Under the pieces are notes generated by a model. It was not told where the DNA came from. It saw only the letters and a program-made list of their open reading frames with translations, and ran no database searches. The translations under genes and the position numbers were made by a program. A DNA stretch of 37,257 nucleotides from Patescibacteria group bacterium (lineage in GTDB: Bacteria; Patescibacteriota; WWE3; UBA101185; UBA10185). Position 1 is the stretch's first letter. Each line of letters starts with the position of its first letter. The stretch covers positions 1 to 37,257 of the forward strand of contig JAHYJU010000004.1 of the NCBI GenBank assembly GCA_019428825.1, in the 5' to 3' direction. Positions 17,401-26,569 of this stretch are shown here, piece by piece.

Positions 17401-20356
17401 TATAGGTCTTGGTGGTTGGACAATCAAGCTTAGTGGAACAGATATGGGTGGTCAAATAGTAAGTTCAACTGCAATAACCGCAGGGGACGGTTCATTTAAT
17501 TTTATCGACCTCTTACCTGGTGAATACACTGTTTGTGAAAATCTGCAACTGGGTTGGATACAGACATGGCCTAGTAATGGGGCACATGATTGTGGCGATG
17601 GAACCTATGGACATCGTGTAGTCTTAGGAGCGGGTGATGTTGTTCCAAATCGTTTGATTGGTAATTTTAAATTAGGCGAAATAACAGCATGTAAATATGT
17701 GGACTACACAGGAGATGGTAATTACCAACCACATGAAGACGTGGCTCTAAAAAACATTAACTTTAATCTATACAAATCAGGTGAGGGTTGGGAATATGTA
17801 ATGTCTAATGAAACAGGTGCTAACGGGTGTGTGAAATTCCCAAATTTAGAGGCTGGTCAATACAAGCTTGAGGAGGATTATACTGATCCTGATCTTGATG
17901 GTTACTACCCAACAGATGGGGTAACCGAATATGATGATATTTGGATATATTCTGGATCTGATGAGACTAGAAGGTTTCTTAACGCTAAGTTTAGAACCAT
18001 CTCAGGAACCAAATTTAATGATCTTAATGGAAATGGGGTTCAAGATGTTGGAGAGTTAGGACTAAAAGGGTGGACAATATATATTGAAGGAAATACCAAT
18101 GGGCAATTTGATCCTGGTGAGATATATACAGTTACAGATCAAGATGGATATTATGAATTTACAGGCTTAGTATCAGATTCTTACAGGGTAGCCGAGCATA
18201 TGAGCTTAGCTCAAATTAATGATGGGTGGGTACAAACCCTTCCGGAAGCAGGTTATTACGATATTGATTTACATATTGAAATAACTTCTTTTGATAATGA
18301 CTTTGGTAATGTTCAATTGACAGATGTTCACGGTTATAAATGGGACGACCAAAATGGTAATGGTTACAGAGATTGTAATGACGGTGGTGAATTCCAATTG
18401 TACCCGGTGCAGTATTGTGAAGATTGGGCCGAACCTTTGTTGCCCGGTTGGACAATTAATCTATATGAGTGGGAAGGTGAGGGATATAGTCCGGTTCCTA
18501 TAAAAACGATGGTAACTAGCAGTGACCCTGCACATTTTGGTTGGTACTGGTTCGAGGGTCTATTCCCCGGGAGATACTTAATATGTGAGGTAAATCAATC
18601 AGGGTGGGATCAAACTTCCCCAACAAATGAGATGGATAACTGTCATGAGATTGATCTCCCCAGTGGTGAGGGAACATGTACTTGGAATAGGACCGACAAC
18701 GCAGTTGTATCCGATCAAATGTGTAACTTCGGTAACCAATACATCGAACCCGAACTCTCCATAGCAAAATGGAACGATTCTACAGAACCTGAGGAGATAG
18801 ATAACGAAGTTTTGTTCACTATAAGAGTTACCGCACACAAAAATGAAGTAAAAGATGTCTATGTATACGACCTATTCTCAGAGGGATTTGATTACGTATC
18901 AGGAAGCTGGACCGCTAAATCTAACGATGGTAGGGATTTAAAGGCTTTAGGAATTACTTTAGAGCCTGTATACGCCTCACCCGCTGCTTGGTACTTGGGT
19001 GATCTAAAAGGGGATGAAGTTGTAACCTTAACTTATCTTGCTAGAGTAACCGAGGATGTCGAGCCAGGTATATATAAAGACCTAGCTTGGGCACAAGGAG
19101 AAAGCAGATACAGTGAAGTTTTGGGATACTCCGAACCCGAGGGTTATGTAAATGATACCTTTGTTGGTACAGAAGTAGAGGTTGTTGTAGACCCCGACCC
19201 ACTAAAAACAAAAGTAGATGTAAAAGAAGAAGGCGAAGTATTAGGAGTTGCTATACTTCCCGCTACGGGAGCCAGAACAATTTGGTTAAACATAGTAGCA
19301 ACACTAGCTTCAATCGGAGGATTATTACTGCTCGTAGGAGGTTTAGGAATAATGTTTAAGAAAAAAGAAAAAACAATCAAAAAAGGTAAAAAAGTACTTT
19401 TAGGACTACTTACCTTTGGATTCTTCGCTCTATTTAGCTACAAAGTATATGCCGCAGGTACGGTGGTAAGAATTAGTCAACCGGAATCTCCCGCATCATC
19501 GGAATTTAACTTAGTATTTGTTGCAATGGACATAGAAGACAGAACCATGCAAGCAAAATGCTACGTTCAAAAGCCAGGCAGTGTTTCATTCACAACCTTT
19601 GGTTCTGCAATAACAATCGACTCAGGTGATAGCGGAGACTCCAGGACATGTTTAGTAACAGAATCAGTTCTAAGCGGTGACGGAGAATACAAATTCAAAG
19701 TTGGAGTAGTTCCTGGTAGTGATTCCGAAGTTTTCTCCAACGAAGTAACTGTTGATTACGACGGTGATGGTCCTGATAGACCAAAGTACATTGAAAAAGA
19801 GAAAAAATCAGATTGTAAGTATGAGATAAAAATAAAAACAGCCGATGACGGAGAAACTTCCTATATCAAAATTTACAGAGATGACGACAAAGAGATAGGC
19901 ATAAACGATTCAAACAAAATAAAAACAAAAACCATAGGACCTGATGACAAATACGAATTCACTGATGAACTCTATGGAGGAGATTGCGGTAAAACATGGT
20001 ATTACGCAGTAGTTGCATTTGATGATGCAGGAAATGCTTCAAAACCAAGACCTGAAACAATTACAACAACCACAACAATTACCGAAGAGGAAGAAGTTAC
20101 CGAAGCAATAGTAGTTGAAGGTGCCGGAGGAATTGGAGGAGAAGGCCTGGCCGGTGAAGGAGCAGAAGGAGTCGAAGGTGAAGAGGGGGCCGAAGCAATT
20201 GATATAGAATTTGGTGAAGGTGAAGACGGCGAAGTTCTTGGAGAAGAAACTTCCGAAGCAGTAAAAACTCTCACTAGATCTCCTTGGTTCTGGATTGTTT
20301 TAGCAGGTTTAGGTATAGTAATCATTGGTGCAGTCAAGAAATCTAAAAAAGCGTAA
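14468..20356 (+). CDS. giant surface protein: signal peptide, acidic region, DUF11-like and SdrD-B-like repeats, internal LPATG, second exported domain, C-terminal TM
   Basis: VVPYTFTVTNPGNRTLTGVTVTD / VIDYSFLVTNSGNVTVVSPFTVTD (DUF11-like); SISGMKFEDVDGDGNYDIPEGDIGLGGWTI, TISGTKFNDLNGNGVQDVGELGLKGWTI (SdrD-B-like); LPATGARTIWLN...FKKKEK at 19256 onward. Confidence 0.93.
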   Translation: MKRLRKMKVHVNKIFAYFSLVSMLTNTLAPFAAMLPVYAYAEDTGAPVEEVVVENTETDVSEEADTSSAADGQDLTVEEETNENEITEEANVEALEEEGQNQEDLGILPEENEDPEEVAVDPEAPSIIEGGGVSDYNPFNDIDDVVEVSEIPTPVEEPIAEVEETIEEVKEYEFLQDGVEIVNSENDDWSVDGEVAKTVENVKVGVKYIFPLDEDVSVTFTKLPMLDEDRSTLRIERVRVEDLNLPEEFKTDAEYAFDITTDMENGEFEYDLTLPKPEGVEAEVVYIEESIEEVKSGVESEDIKKVEKDKVGQKEGSVEVEGLDHFTTFIVATFNSATNVPSSVKLYQWETKDSGKWITGNLGTSNSDYREGEVVPFQLEIGKVSTANNPYKFSVCRDYEDGDKRGYYQLMTYDLNINPIIVGSIDYSNGPFSGTNVTNIEFNEVGGRGLCASGARETQVYFDVIESTKDTYVYWGGQLASPVDVDVGLGNGSSQYTGASLHMKLLSPNKDLSINPSGIIELATITVTKIVDEGEALPSEWGFTIDPNPNNESEPKYPGVNSDTVVFAGLSTGIYTIEESFVEGYSFYSGSGTNCTFDSNGLATATVSEGVDATNANCIFTNTQQLAEINVVKSSTTTSITFADQVVPYTFTVTNPGNRTLTGVTVTDPMCDKDTLIFVYGDTNADGELQTDETWIYACNHTVTQTEINAGGYLSNTVTADSNESDEDTDSFDIPISQNAKLSIVKTALPTTYSAVGNVIDYSFLVTNSGNVTVVSPFTVTDDKATDESCPATPTSLAPGESITCTASYTITQADLDAGFVTNVASGHGYFNDTPVNSPTDTETVNSIAGKIIIEKQTLPDGETQKFEFTPSWDLTNKYYLIDGQENISNWLVSGTYVVFEQTLGGWDLTDISCSVVNPTTGGQSTYNGNLSLDTVSISLVAGETVKCVFTNTKLGSISGMKFEDVDGDGNYDIPEGDIGLGGWTIKLSGTDMGGQIVSSTAITAGDGSFNFIDLLPGEYTVCENLQLGWIQTWPSNGAHDCGDGTYGHRVVLGAGDVVPNRLIGNFKLGEITACKYVDYTGDGNYQPHEDVALKNINFNLYKSGEGWEYVMSNETGANGCVKFPNLEAGQYKLEEDYTDPDLDGYYPTDGVTEYDDIWIYSGSDETRRFLNAKFRTISGTKFNDLNGNGVQDVGELGLKGWTIYIEGNTNGQFDPGEIYTVTDQDGYYEFTGLVSDSYRVAEHMSLAQINDGWVQTLPEAGYYDIDLHIEITSFDNDFGNVQLTDVHGYKWDDQNGNGYRDCNDGGEFQLYPVQYCEDWAEPLLPGWTINLYEWEGEGYSPVPIKTMVTSSDPAHFGWYWFEGLFPGRYLICEVNQSGWDQTSPTNEMDNCHEIDLPSGEGTCTWNRTDNAVVSDQMCNFGNQYIEPELSIAKWNDSTEPEEIDNEVLFTIRVTAHKNEVKDVYVYDLFSEGFDYVSGSWTAKSNDGRDLKALGITLEPVYASPAAWYLGDLKGDEVVTLTYLARVTEDVEPGIYKDLAWAQGESRYSEVLGYSEPEGYVNDTFVGTEVEVVVDPDPLKTKVDVKEEGEVLGVAILPATGARTIWLNIVATLASIGGLLLLVGGLGIMFKKKEKTIKKGKKVLLGLLTFGFFALFSYKVYAAGTVVRISQPESPASSEFNLVFVAMDIEDRTMQAKCYVQKPGSVSFTTFGSAITIDSGDSGDSRTCLVTESVLSGDGEYKFKVGVVPGSDSEVFSNEVTVDYDGDGPDRPKYIEKEKKSDCKYEIKIKTADDGETSYIKIYRDDDKEIGINDSNKIKTKTIGPDDKYEFTDELYGGDCGKTWYYAVVAFDDAGNASKPRPETITTTTTITEEEEVTEAIVVEGAGGIGGEGLAGEGAEGVEGEEGAEAIDIEFGEGEDGEVLGEETSEAVKTLTRSPWFWIVLAGLGIVIIGAVKKSKKA

Positions 20357-20381
20357 AAAAACCGAAGATATTTATGTAAAA

Positions 20382-20993
20382 ATGGTGAGGCTAGGGCTAC
20401 TTTTAGTAGCCCTAGCCTTCTTTGGTGCTTTAATAATATTTTTCCCCGTAATAAAAAAAGAAATATCGTATAGATTCAACAAACCCGATGAAAACATAGA
20501 TGTAGCAAGCTCTGAGCTTGATTCTATGAGGTTTTTTGGCCAGGATAACGTTATAGTCGCTGAAGACCCTCTTTTTAGCATAGTGGTCCCTAAAATAGGG
20601 GCAAATTCAAAAGTAATCCCTGATGTAGATCCATATAATTCAAAAGTTTATCAGGTAGCTCTTACAAAGGGAGTAGCTCATGCAAAAGGAACTGCGTACC
20701 CCGGAGAAAGAGGAAACTCATTTTTATTCGCTCACTCATCAGATAATTTCTATAACGCAAACAGATACAATTCGGTTTTTTATCTTTTAAATAAAATAGA
20801 AATCGGAGATATTTTTTATTTAATTTACCAAAATCAAATATTCAGATATAAAGTAACCGAAACATCAGTAGTAAAAGCAGATGCAGTAGAGTACATGTCC
20901 GAAAGCAATGAAAAAATCGCTACTCTAATGACCTGCTGGCCCGCAGGAACAACCATAAATAGGTTAGTGGTAGTTGGTAAGTTGGTTGAATAA
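20382..20993 (+). CDS. sortase family protein
   Basis: N-terminal TM; catalytic-type blocks RGNSFLFAHSS (His), IATLMTCWPAG (Cys), TINRLVVVG (Arg). ORF opens at 20325, but Met at 20382 is a better start (avoids overlap). Confidence 0.93.
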   Translation: MVRLGLLLVALAFFGALIIFFPVIKKEISYRFNKPDENIDVASSELDSMRFFGQDNVIVAEDPLFSIVVPKIGANSKVIPDVDPYNSKVYQVALTKGVAHAKGTAYPGERGNSFLFAHSSDNFYNANRYNSVFYLLNKIEIGDIFYLIYQNQIFRYKVTETSVVKADAVEYMSESNEKIATLMTCWPAGTTINRLVVVGKLVE

Positions 20994-21053
20994 TATTCTC
21001 CCCCATAGATATTATCGGTAGCGAATTATCTCGTTATCCTGTAAAATTTTCTT

Positions 21054-22328
21054 ATGCCAAAAATAACAAACGTAACCCCGGGCTCTGACCTTGAAAATCT
21101 AACAAATGGCCAGCCCGATAATATCTCCGATACAAAATCCGAATTTGAAAAAACCGTTCTCAAAGAAGAACCTAAAAACATAATTCCAAAAAAGAAAGTA
21201 ATGCATTTTATGTCAAAAACAGGAAATAAAAAACAAAAAAAACTACTAATAATATTATTTTCCGTTGTAGCTGTTCTATTTTTACTATGGTTAGTTTTTG
21301 TAAAATTTGGAAAATTTGGATTCAAAAATATAAGTCCTTTAGCCTCCGACCCCCTAGCAGGGTTAGGTCCCAGAATAATCTCTGAACTAACCGGAGAACA
21401 ATTCAAGGAAGAAGAGGCAGGTTCCTGGGTTAATCAAAGGCCTTTCGGTGTAATGATTAACAACCATGTTGATGCCAGACCTCACTCAGGTCTTATATAC
21501 GCTGACCTTGTTTACGAAATAGTTGCAGAGGGTGGTATAACAAGATTTTTAGCATTTTACCTAACAAATACTCCGGAAAAGATTGGTCCTGTAAGAAGCA
21601 CCCGCGAATATTATTTGGTTTTAGTTAAGGAACTAAGTGACGCGATGGTAATGCATATTGGATACTCACCTCAAGCTTTAGTAGCTATTGATACGTGGCC
21701 TGTGAGGAGTTTATTTAGAGGAGGTTGCGAATCTTATCCCGGTTGTTCATGGAGAGATAATCCAAGAAATGTAGCCTACGAGCATACAGCATATGTAAGC
21801 GGAGTTAAACTTAGAGAACTTGGTGTCGACCTTGGTTGGGAAGGTAAAGGTGACATTCGTGTTTATACTTTTAAAGATGACGATGATAAATATGCAGATA
21901 GACCACCTGCCGGTAAAATATCCATAGATTTTTGGTCCAAAGGAGCTTACTCCAGTATTTTTGATTATAACGAACAAAATAATACTTACTTAAAATTCAC
22001 AGGATATGATTCAAACGATAATCCCATACCACATAAAGACCAGGAAACAGAAGAGCAGGTAGAAGTCAAAAACTTGATAGTACAATTTGTTTCAGAAGTA
22101 GGAATAGCCGGTGATGACAAGGGAAGATTGGATTACCAACTCGTGGGTAGCGGGCAAGCCTTTGTTTTCATTGACGGAAAAGTTGTAGATGCTACATGGA
22201 GTAAGGCAGATAGAGATGATAGAACACTATTTTACGATACAAGCGGAAATGAGATAGAGTTTAATAGGGGTAAATTTTGGATAGCTATAGTACCTGACAG
22301 AAACGTTGACCAAGTGGTCTACAACTAA
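21054..22328 (+). CDS. DUF3048 (YerB-like) protein, membrane anchored
   Basis: RPFGVMINNHVDARPHSGLIYADLVYEIVAEGGITRFLAFY...KIGPVRSTREYYLVL pattern; single TM. Confidence 0.9.
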   Translation: MPKITNVTPGSDLENLTNGQPDNISDTKSEFEKTVLKEEPKNIIPKKKVMHFMSKTGNKKQKKLLIILFSVVAVLFLLWLVFVKFGKFGFKNISPLASDPLAGLGPRIISELTGEQFKEEEAGSWVNQRPFGVMINNHVDARPHSGLIYADLVYEIVAEGGITRFLAFYLTNTPEKIGPVRSTREYYLVLVKELSDAMVMHIGYSPQALVAIDTWPVRSLFRGGCESYPGCSWRDNPRNVAYEHTAYVSGVKLRELGVDLGWEGKGDIRVYTFKDDDDKYADRPPAGKISIDFWSKGAYSSIFDYNEQNNTYLKFTGYDSNDNPIPHKDQETEEQVEVKNLIVQFVSEVGIAGDDKGRLDYQLVGSGQAFVFIDGKVVDATWSKADRDDRTLFYDTSGNEIEFNRGKFWIAIVPDRNVDQVVYN

Positions 22329-22408
22329 GATAAAACATATAAAATATATATAAAAAATGTATAATAGGTACAAGGTTTAATTCTTTACCAATCTGCCCGG
22401 AATAATTT

Positions 22409-22990
22409 ATGCTAAACAAAATATTAGTATCTGAAGTAAGGGTAAATATTTTAAAATTATTGCTCATGAACCCAAAAAGAGGTTTTCATATTAGGGCTAT
22501 TGTGAGGCAGGTAGGTGCCGAGATAAATGCCGTGAGAAGAGAGCTTGATAATCTTTTTGACATTAATCTCGTAACGAGAAGGCAAAGTTCTAATAAGATT
22601 TTCTACCAAATTGAGACCACACACCCGTTTTATTCTGATCTTTTATCTTTAGTCACTAAAGAAGATGGTATAGGTGCCGAAATTATAAATAAACAAAAAC
22701 ATTTAGGAATTGTCGAATACGCGGTGTTATCTCTGGCTTTTTTAAGAGGTAGAAAATCAACCGCTTTGGATGTTGACCTGTTCGTGGTTGGTAATGTAAA
22801 TTTAGATGTTCTAAAAAATATAGTTATGGAAGAAGAAGCAAAAATGAACAGAGAAATAAATTATTCAGTAATGACTTTAGATGAATTTATGTCCAGAAAA
22901 AGAACAAATGACCCATTTATTTATAGAGTTTTAACTCAAAGCAGAACTATGCTCATAGGAGATGATGAGAAGTTCTGTGCTGTAGTTTAA
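22409..22990 (+). CDS. winged-helix domain fused to degenerate nucleotidyltransferase-like domain
   Basis: wHTH SEVRVNILKLLLMNPKRGFHIRAIVRQVGAEINAVRRELDNL followed by LSLAFLRGRKSTALDVDLFVVG. Confidence 0.7.
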   Translation: MLNKILVSEVRVNILKLLLMNPKRGFHIRAIVRQVGAEINAVRRELDNLFDINLVTRRQSSNKIFYQIETTHPFYSDLLSLVTKEDGIGAEIINKQKHLGIVEYAVLSLAFLRGRKSTALDVDLFVVGNVNLDVLKNIVMEEEAKMNREINYSVMTLDEFMSRKRTNDPFIYRVLTQSRTMLIGDDEKFCAVV

Positions 22991-23006
22991 ACAACTGTGT
23001 GTAAGA

Positions 23007-24350
23007 ATGTCCAAGAACGAGACCTTTAAACTTTCATTAATCTCCATAATTTTCACAATCTCTTTATTGATATCTTTACCCTACATCCCCATATCTGTCG
23101 ACTCTTCTTTATTAAGAATAGAGACCCAATTAGGTGGTTATGAAATTACAATCCCTCAAAAAGACGGAGATAAAGTAATCGACCTTAAAGATTTTAAAAA
23201 AAGCAAAGAAGTAGGTGAAAGCCAGAAAATAGTTTTGAGCTTGCAAGATGAAAATATGCAAAATAGAGAAGAAGTTTTGCCCTCCTTGATTTCAACAATC
23301 GAAAGAAGATTAAACTTAGCAGGAATATCAGATTTTCAAACAGGTCAGGAGGATGAAAATTCCCTGTATGTAATTATTCCCCAGCATGAATCCTCAGAAA
23401 GAGTATCTAATTTAATTTTAGGCACCGGAAGGGTAAGTTTTAAAAAGGTAAAAAATCCCGATGAGTGGTCTCAAGAAGAAATAGCAAATTTTTATACCGA
23501 AATTGACAGGTGGGAAGACACAGGCATAACAGATTCAGATATGACCGGATTTTTATACACAGTAACACCCACAGGCGAATCTTTATTACAGATATCATTT
23601 ACTAATGAAGGTAGGGAGAAGTTTTATAATGAAGCTGAAAAAAATATTGGGTTACCGATTGGGATGTATATAAACGATTACGAGTACCCACTACTTATGC
23701 CGGTTATTTCAGAAAATATTTTAAATGATCGTAACTCTGACCCCGGTATTTCAGGTAACTTTCCTCAGCAGGATATTAATGACTTAAATCTACAGATTAA
23801 AAATCCCCTTCCTGTTAGGTTAAGTCTATTAGAAACTTTAATTATGTCTTCATCAATGGGTTCAAACTTTATTTATAGTTACCTCACTGCATTCTCAATT
23901 GGTTTAACTATTGTCCTTGCCTTTTTTGTAATAAAATTCAATCTTTTAGGTTTAACTTACGTTTTATCACTAGCCCTCTCACTACCTTTATTCGCCGCCT
24001 TTTCAAAGATAATGCCTATACCCATAACCCCCTCTTACATATCGGTGTTAATTCTCGTAACGGGAATAATGACTGTGGTTGGATATACTGTCTTAAAAAG
24101 TATTGTGGAAAACACTAAACAGGAAAAACCATTCGATTATGCCCTTTACCAGACATTTGGTAAAGATAAGGGTAAGTTTTCAGCATCTTCAATTTTGGTT
24201 TTTTTCGTTTCTTTAATACTTTCTTTTATTCTTACCGGAAGTGCAAAATCATTTATGTCAGAGTTATTCTCAGGCATGCTTGTTGTAATTTATTTCTACA
24301 CACTGGTTTTCCCCTCAATAATCTTGTCTTTCGGAGGATATAAAAAATGA
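23007..24350 (+). CDS. divergent SecD-like membrane protein
   Basis: SecD-like order: N-terminal TM, TIERRLNLAGISDFQTGQEDENSLYVIIP, ...PVRLSLLETLIMSSSMGSNFIYSYLTAFSIGLTIVLAFFVIKFNLLGL, multiple TMs. Confidence 0.75.
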   Translation: MSKNETFKLSLISIIFTISLLISLPYIPISVDSSLLRIETQLGGYEITIPQKDGDKVIDLKDFKKSKEVGESQKIVLSLQDENMQNREEVLPSLISTIERRLNLAGISDFQTGQEDENSLYVIIPQHESSERVSNLILGTGRVSFKKVKNPDEWSQEEIANFYTEIDRWEDTGITDSDMTGFLYTVTPTGESLLQISFTNEGREKFYNEAEKNIGLPIGMYINDYEYPLLMPVISENILNDRNSDPGISGNFPQQDINDLNLQIKNPLPVRLSLLETLIMSSSMGSNFIYSYLTAFSIGLTIVLAFFVIKFNLLGLTYVLSLALSLPLFAAFSKIMPIPITPSYISVLILVTGIMTVVGYTVLKSIVENTKQEKPFDYALYQTFGKDKGKFSASSILVFFVSLILSFILTGSAKSFMSELFSGMLVVIYFYTLVFPSIILSFGGYKK

Positions 24351-24901
24351 ATATTATGGAAAATATTATAAATCCTATCAAACCACATATAACCATATTA
24401 GGCGTGACCATTGTATCTATTTTCATTCTTTATTCACTTATTTTCGGTGACAGTCCCAAGAAAGCTATTCGTAAATTAAGATGTTCTTTGATATTAAGTC
24501 TTGTATTCAATGTAATATTCTTTCTTTTTTTGTCGCGTTTTCTTACCCGTTTCTTTGATAATATCACCCCTGATTTTGAAATAATTGCCTTCTCGTTTTT
24601 AGTTGTTCTTACCCTCGTAGTTGGATTGAGAATTGTTTTGGAGATTAATAATCTTTTGCCAAAAACAAAAAGAGGGGGTGACGTTAAGGAACTTTATAAG
24701 GAAGTATCCCAAGATATGTCCACATTCATATTTGACATTTCCTTGATATTTATTTCTCTAATAATACCCACCCATATTCTAGGTAACGGTTCTTTAGATG
24801 GGCTTATGTTATTGCTTTTTCTATCTGTTCTAATAAATTATTTTACTTTCTCTATCCTTTTTTCAAAAATTCTAGACATTACTGAGAAAATTTTTGAGTA
24901 A
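24347..24901 (+). CDS. polytopic membrane protein, candidate reduced SecF-like partner
   Basis: 184-aa ORF with several TM segments, ATGA overlap with the SecD-like gene. Confidence 0.6.
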   Translation: MNIMENIINPIKPHITILGVTIVSIFILYSLIFGDSPKKAIRKLRCSLILSLVFNVIFFLFLSRFLTRFFDNITPDFEIIAFSFLVVLTLVVGLRIVLEINNLLPKTKRGGDVKELYKEVSQDMSTFIFDISLIFISLIIPTHILGNGSLDGLMLLLFLSVLINYFTFSILFSKILDITEKIFE

Positions 24902-24934
24902 TCATCCCGTACAAAATATTGGTAATATAAACCT

Positions 24935-26566
24935 ATGTATAAATGGAATATCCTTGGAAATTATGATCCTAAAAAAGAAATATCTGTGTCTGTCCTTGAG
25001 AATAGGGGAGTTAAGGACATTAAGGAATTTCTACATACCCCTTCTTTAAATAATTCTTTTGCAGATTTTCCTGCTCAATTTGTAAAATCATTATCAAAAG
25101 CAAAAGAAATAATTACAAAAGAAATGAAAAGTAAAACTCCCGTTCTAATATATGGTGACTATGATTCTGACGGTATAAACGCTACAGCTATTTTGTACAA
25201 TTTTTTTAAATATGAAAAAGGTTACGAAAACACCCACTATTTTATTCCCAACAGATTTGAGCATAGTTATGGTCTTTCAAAAGAAGCAATCGATGAATCT
25301 TTGAAGATTTTTAAAAAAGATGAAAAAGTACTTTTTATCACGGTTGACGTGGGTATAACAGCTGACGAAGAAATTTCCTACATTAAAGATTTGGGTCATT
25401 CGATAATTCTTACGGACCACCATCAAAAGCCGGAAAATACTCCCAAAGCAGATTGTCTGGTTTGGAGCGATAAAGTTTGCGGTTCTGTTGTATCGTGGGT
25501 TTTGTCTAAGTTTTTAGGTTCAAAAAGTAAGGAAAGTATTGTAAATGCTGCAGTTGCAACTGTTACTGACCTTATACCCCTGAAAGGTTTTAACAGAGTG
25601 GTTGTGAAAAAAGGCTTGGAGGTTATAAACTCCGAGCCCCCTGTTTGGGTAATAAAGTTACTTGAGGCTTCGGGTGTAGAAAAAAACAGAGAAATTACCG
25701 CATACGAATTAGGTTGGGCGATTGGGCCTCGTCTAAATGCTTCGGGAAGACTTCAAAGTTCTGAGGATTCAATCCGCTTATTGACTCAAAATGACGATAA
25801 ATTATTGGAGAAGCTCGCTGAAAATCTTAATTCAAAAAATATTGAAAGACAGGAAAAAACGTTGGAAATGTACGATATGGCATCCGGTGTAGATGAAAAA
25901 AACCTCCCCAAAATTATTTTTTCTTCTGATAAAAAATATCACGAGGGGGTTATTGGTTTAGTTTCTGCAAAATTAACTCAAAGATACTATCGCCCGTCGG
26001 TTGTAATTTCTCTTGACGGTGGTTATGGGAAAGGCTCTGTAAGGTCTATTCCCGGGATAAATATTATTGAGGTTTTAAGAAAATTTGAGGACCTTTTTGT
26101 TGATTTGGGGGGTCACCCTATGGCGGGTGGTTTTACAATAGAGGAGAAAAATATTCCGGAAATGGAGAAAAAAGTTTCAAGATATATTGAAAAAGAATTT
26201 GATGAGGATGTTTTTGTTCCGGTTTTGAATATTGATCTAAAAATACCCTCTGAAATCATTAATATTAAAATTTTGGACGAAATAGATAAGTTAAAACCTT
26301 TTGGAATGGGAAATGATCAGCCTATATTATTATCCGAAGGTTTGGGTGTGGTAAGTTGCGATATAATTGGAAAAGACAAAACCCATTTGAAATTGAAGTT
26401 ATTTGATGGTGATAGGTATCAAAAAGCTGTTTTTTTCGGCGGGGCAAGATTTGAAAAAGAGTTTATTACAGGTGAAAAAATGGATATCGTTTATACATTG
26501 AATAAAAATGAGTACAATGGTAATACTTACGTTGATTTGATAGTAAAGGATTTTCGAAAGGTTTAA
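24935..26566 (+). CDS. recJ: single-stranded-DNA-specific exonuclease RecJ
   Basis: DHH/DHHA1: YGDYDSDGINATA, ITVDVGITA, ILTDHHQKPE, GPRLNASGRL, GLGGHPMAGGFTIE-type DHHA1 block. Confidence 0.93.
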   Translation: MYKWNILGNYDPKKEISVSVLENRGVKDIKEFLHTPSLNNSFADFPAQFVKSLSKAKEIITKEMKSKTPVLIYGDYDSDGINATAILYNFFKYEKGYENTHYFIPNRFEHSYGLSKEAIDESLKIFKKDEKVLFITVDVGITADEEISYIKDLGHSIILTDHHQKPENTPKADCLVWSDKVCGSVVSWVLSKFLGSKSKESIVNAAVATVTDLIPLKGFNRVVVKKGLEVINSEPPVWVIKLLEASGVEKNREITAYELGWAIGPRLNASGRLQSSEDSIRLLTQNDDKLLEKLAENLNSKNIERQEKTLEMYDMASGVDEKNLPKIIFSSDKKYHEGVIGLVSAKLTQRYYRPSVVISLDGGYGKGSVRSIPGINIIEVLRKFEDLFVDLGGHPMAGGFTIEEKNIPEMEKKVSRYIEKEFDEDVFVPVLNIDLKIPSEIINIKILDEIDKLKPFGMGNDQPILLSEGLGVVSCDIIGKDKTHLKLKLFDGDRYQKAVFFGGARFEKEFITGEKMDIVYTLNKNEYNGNTYVDLIVKDFRKV

Positions 26567-26569
26567 AAA

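Noticed and set aside
20002-20337. Ser/Pro-rich minus-strand 111-aa ORF
   Set aside because: Antisense shadow of the Gly/Glu-rich tail of the giant surface protein.
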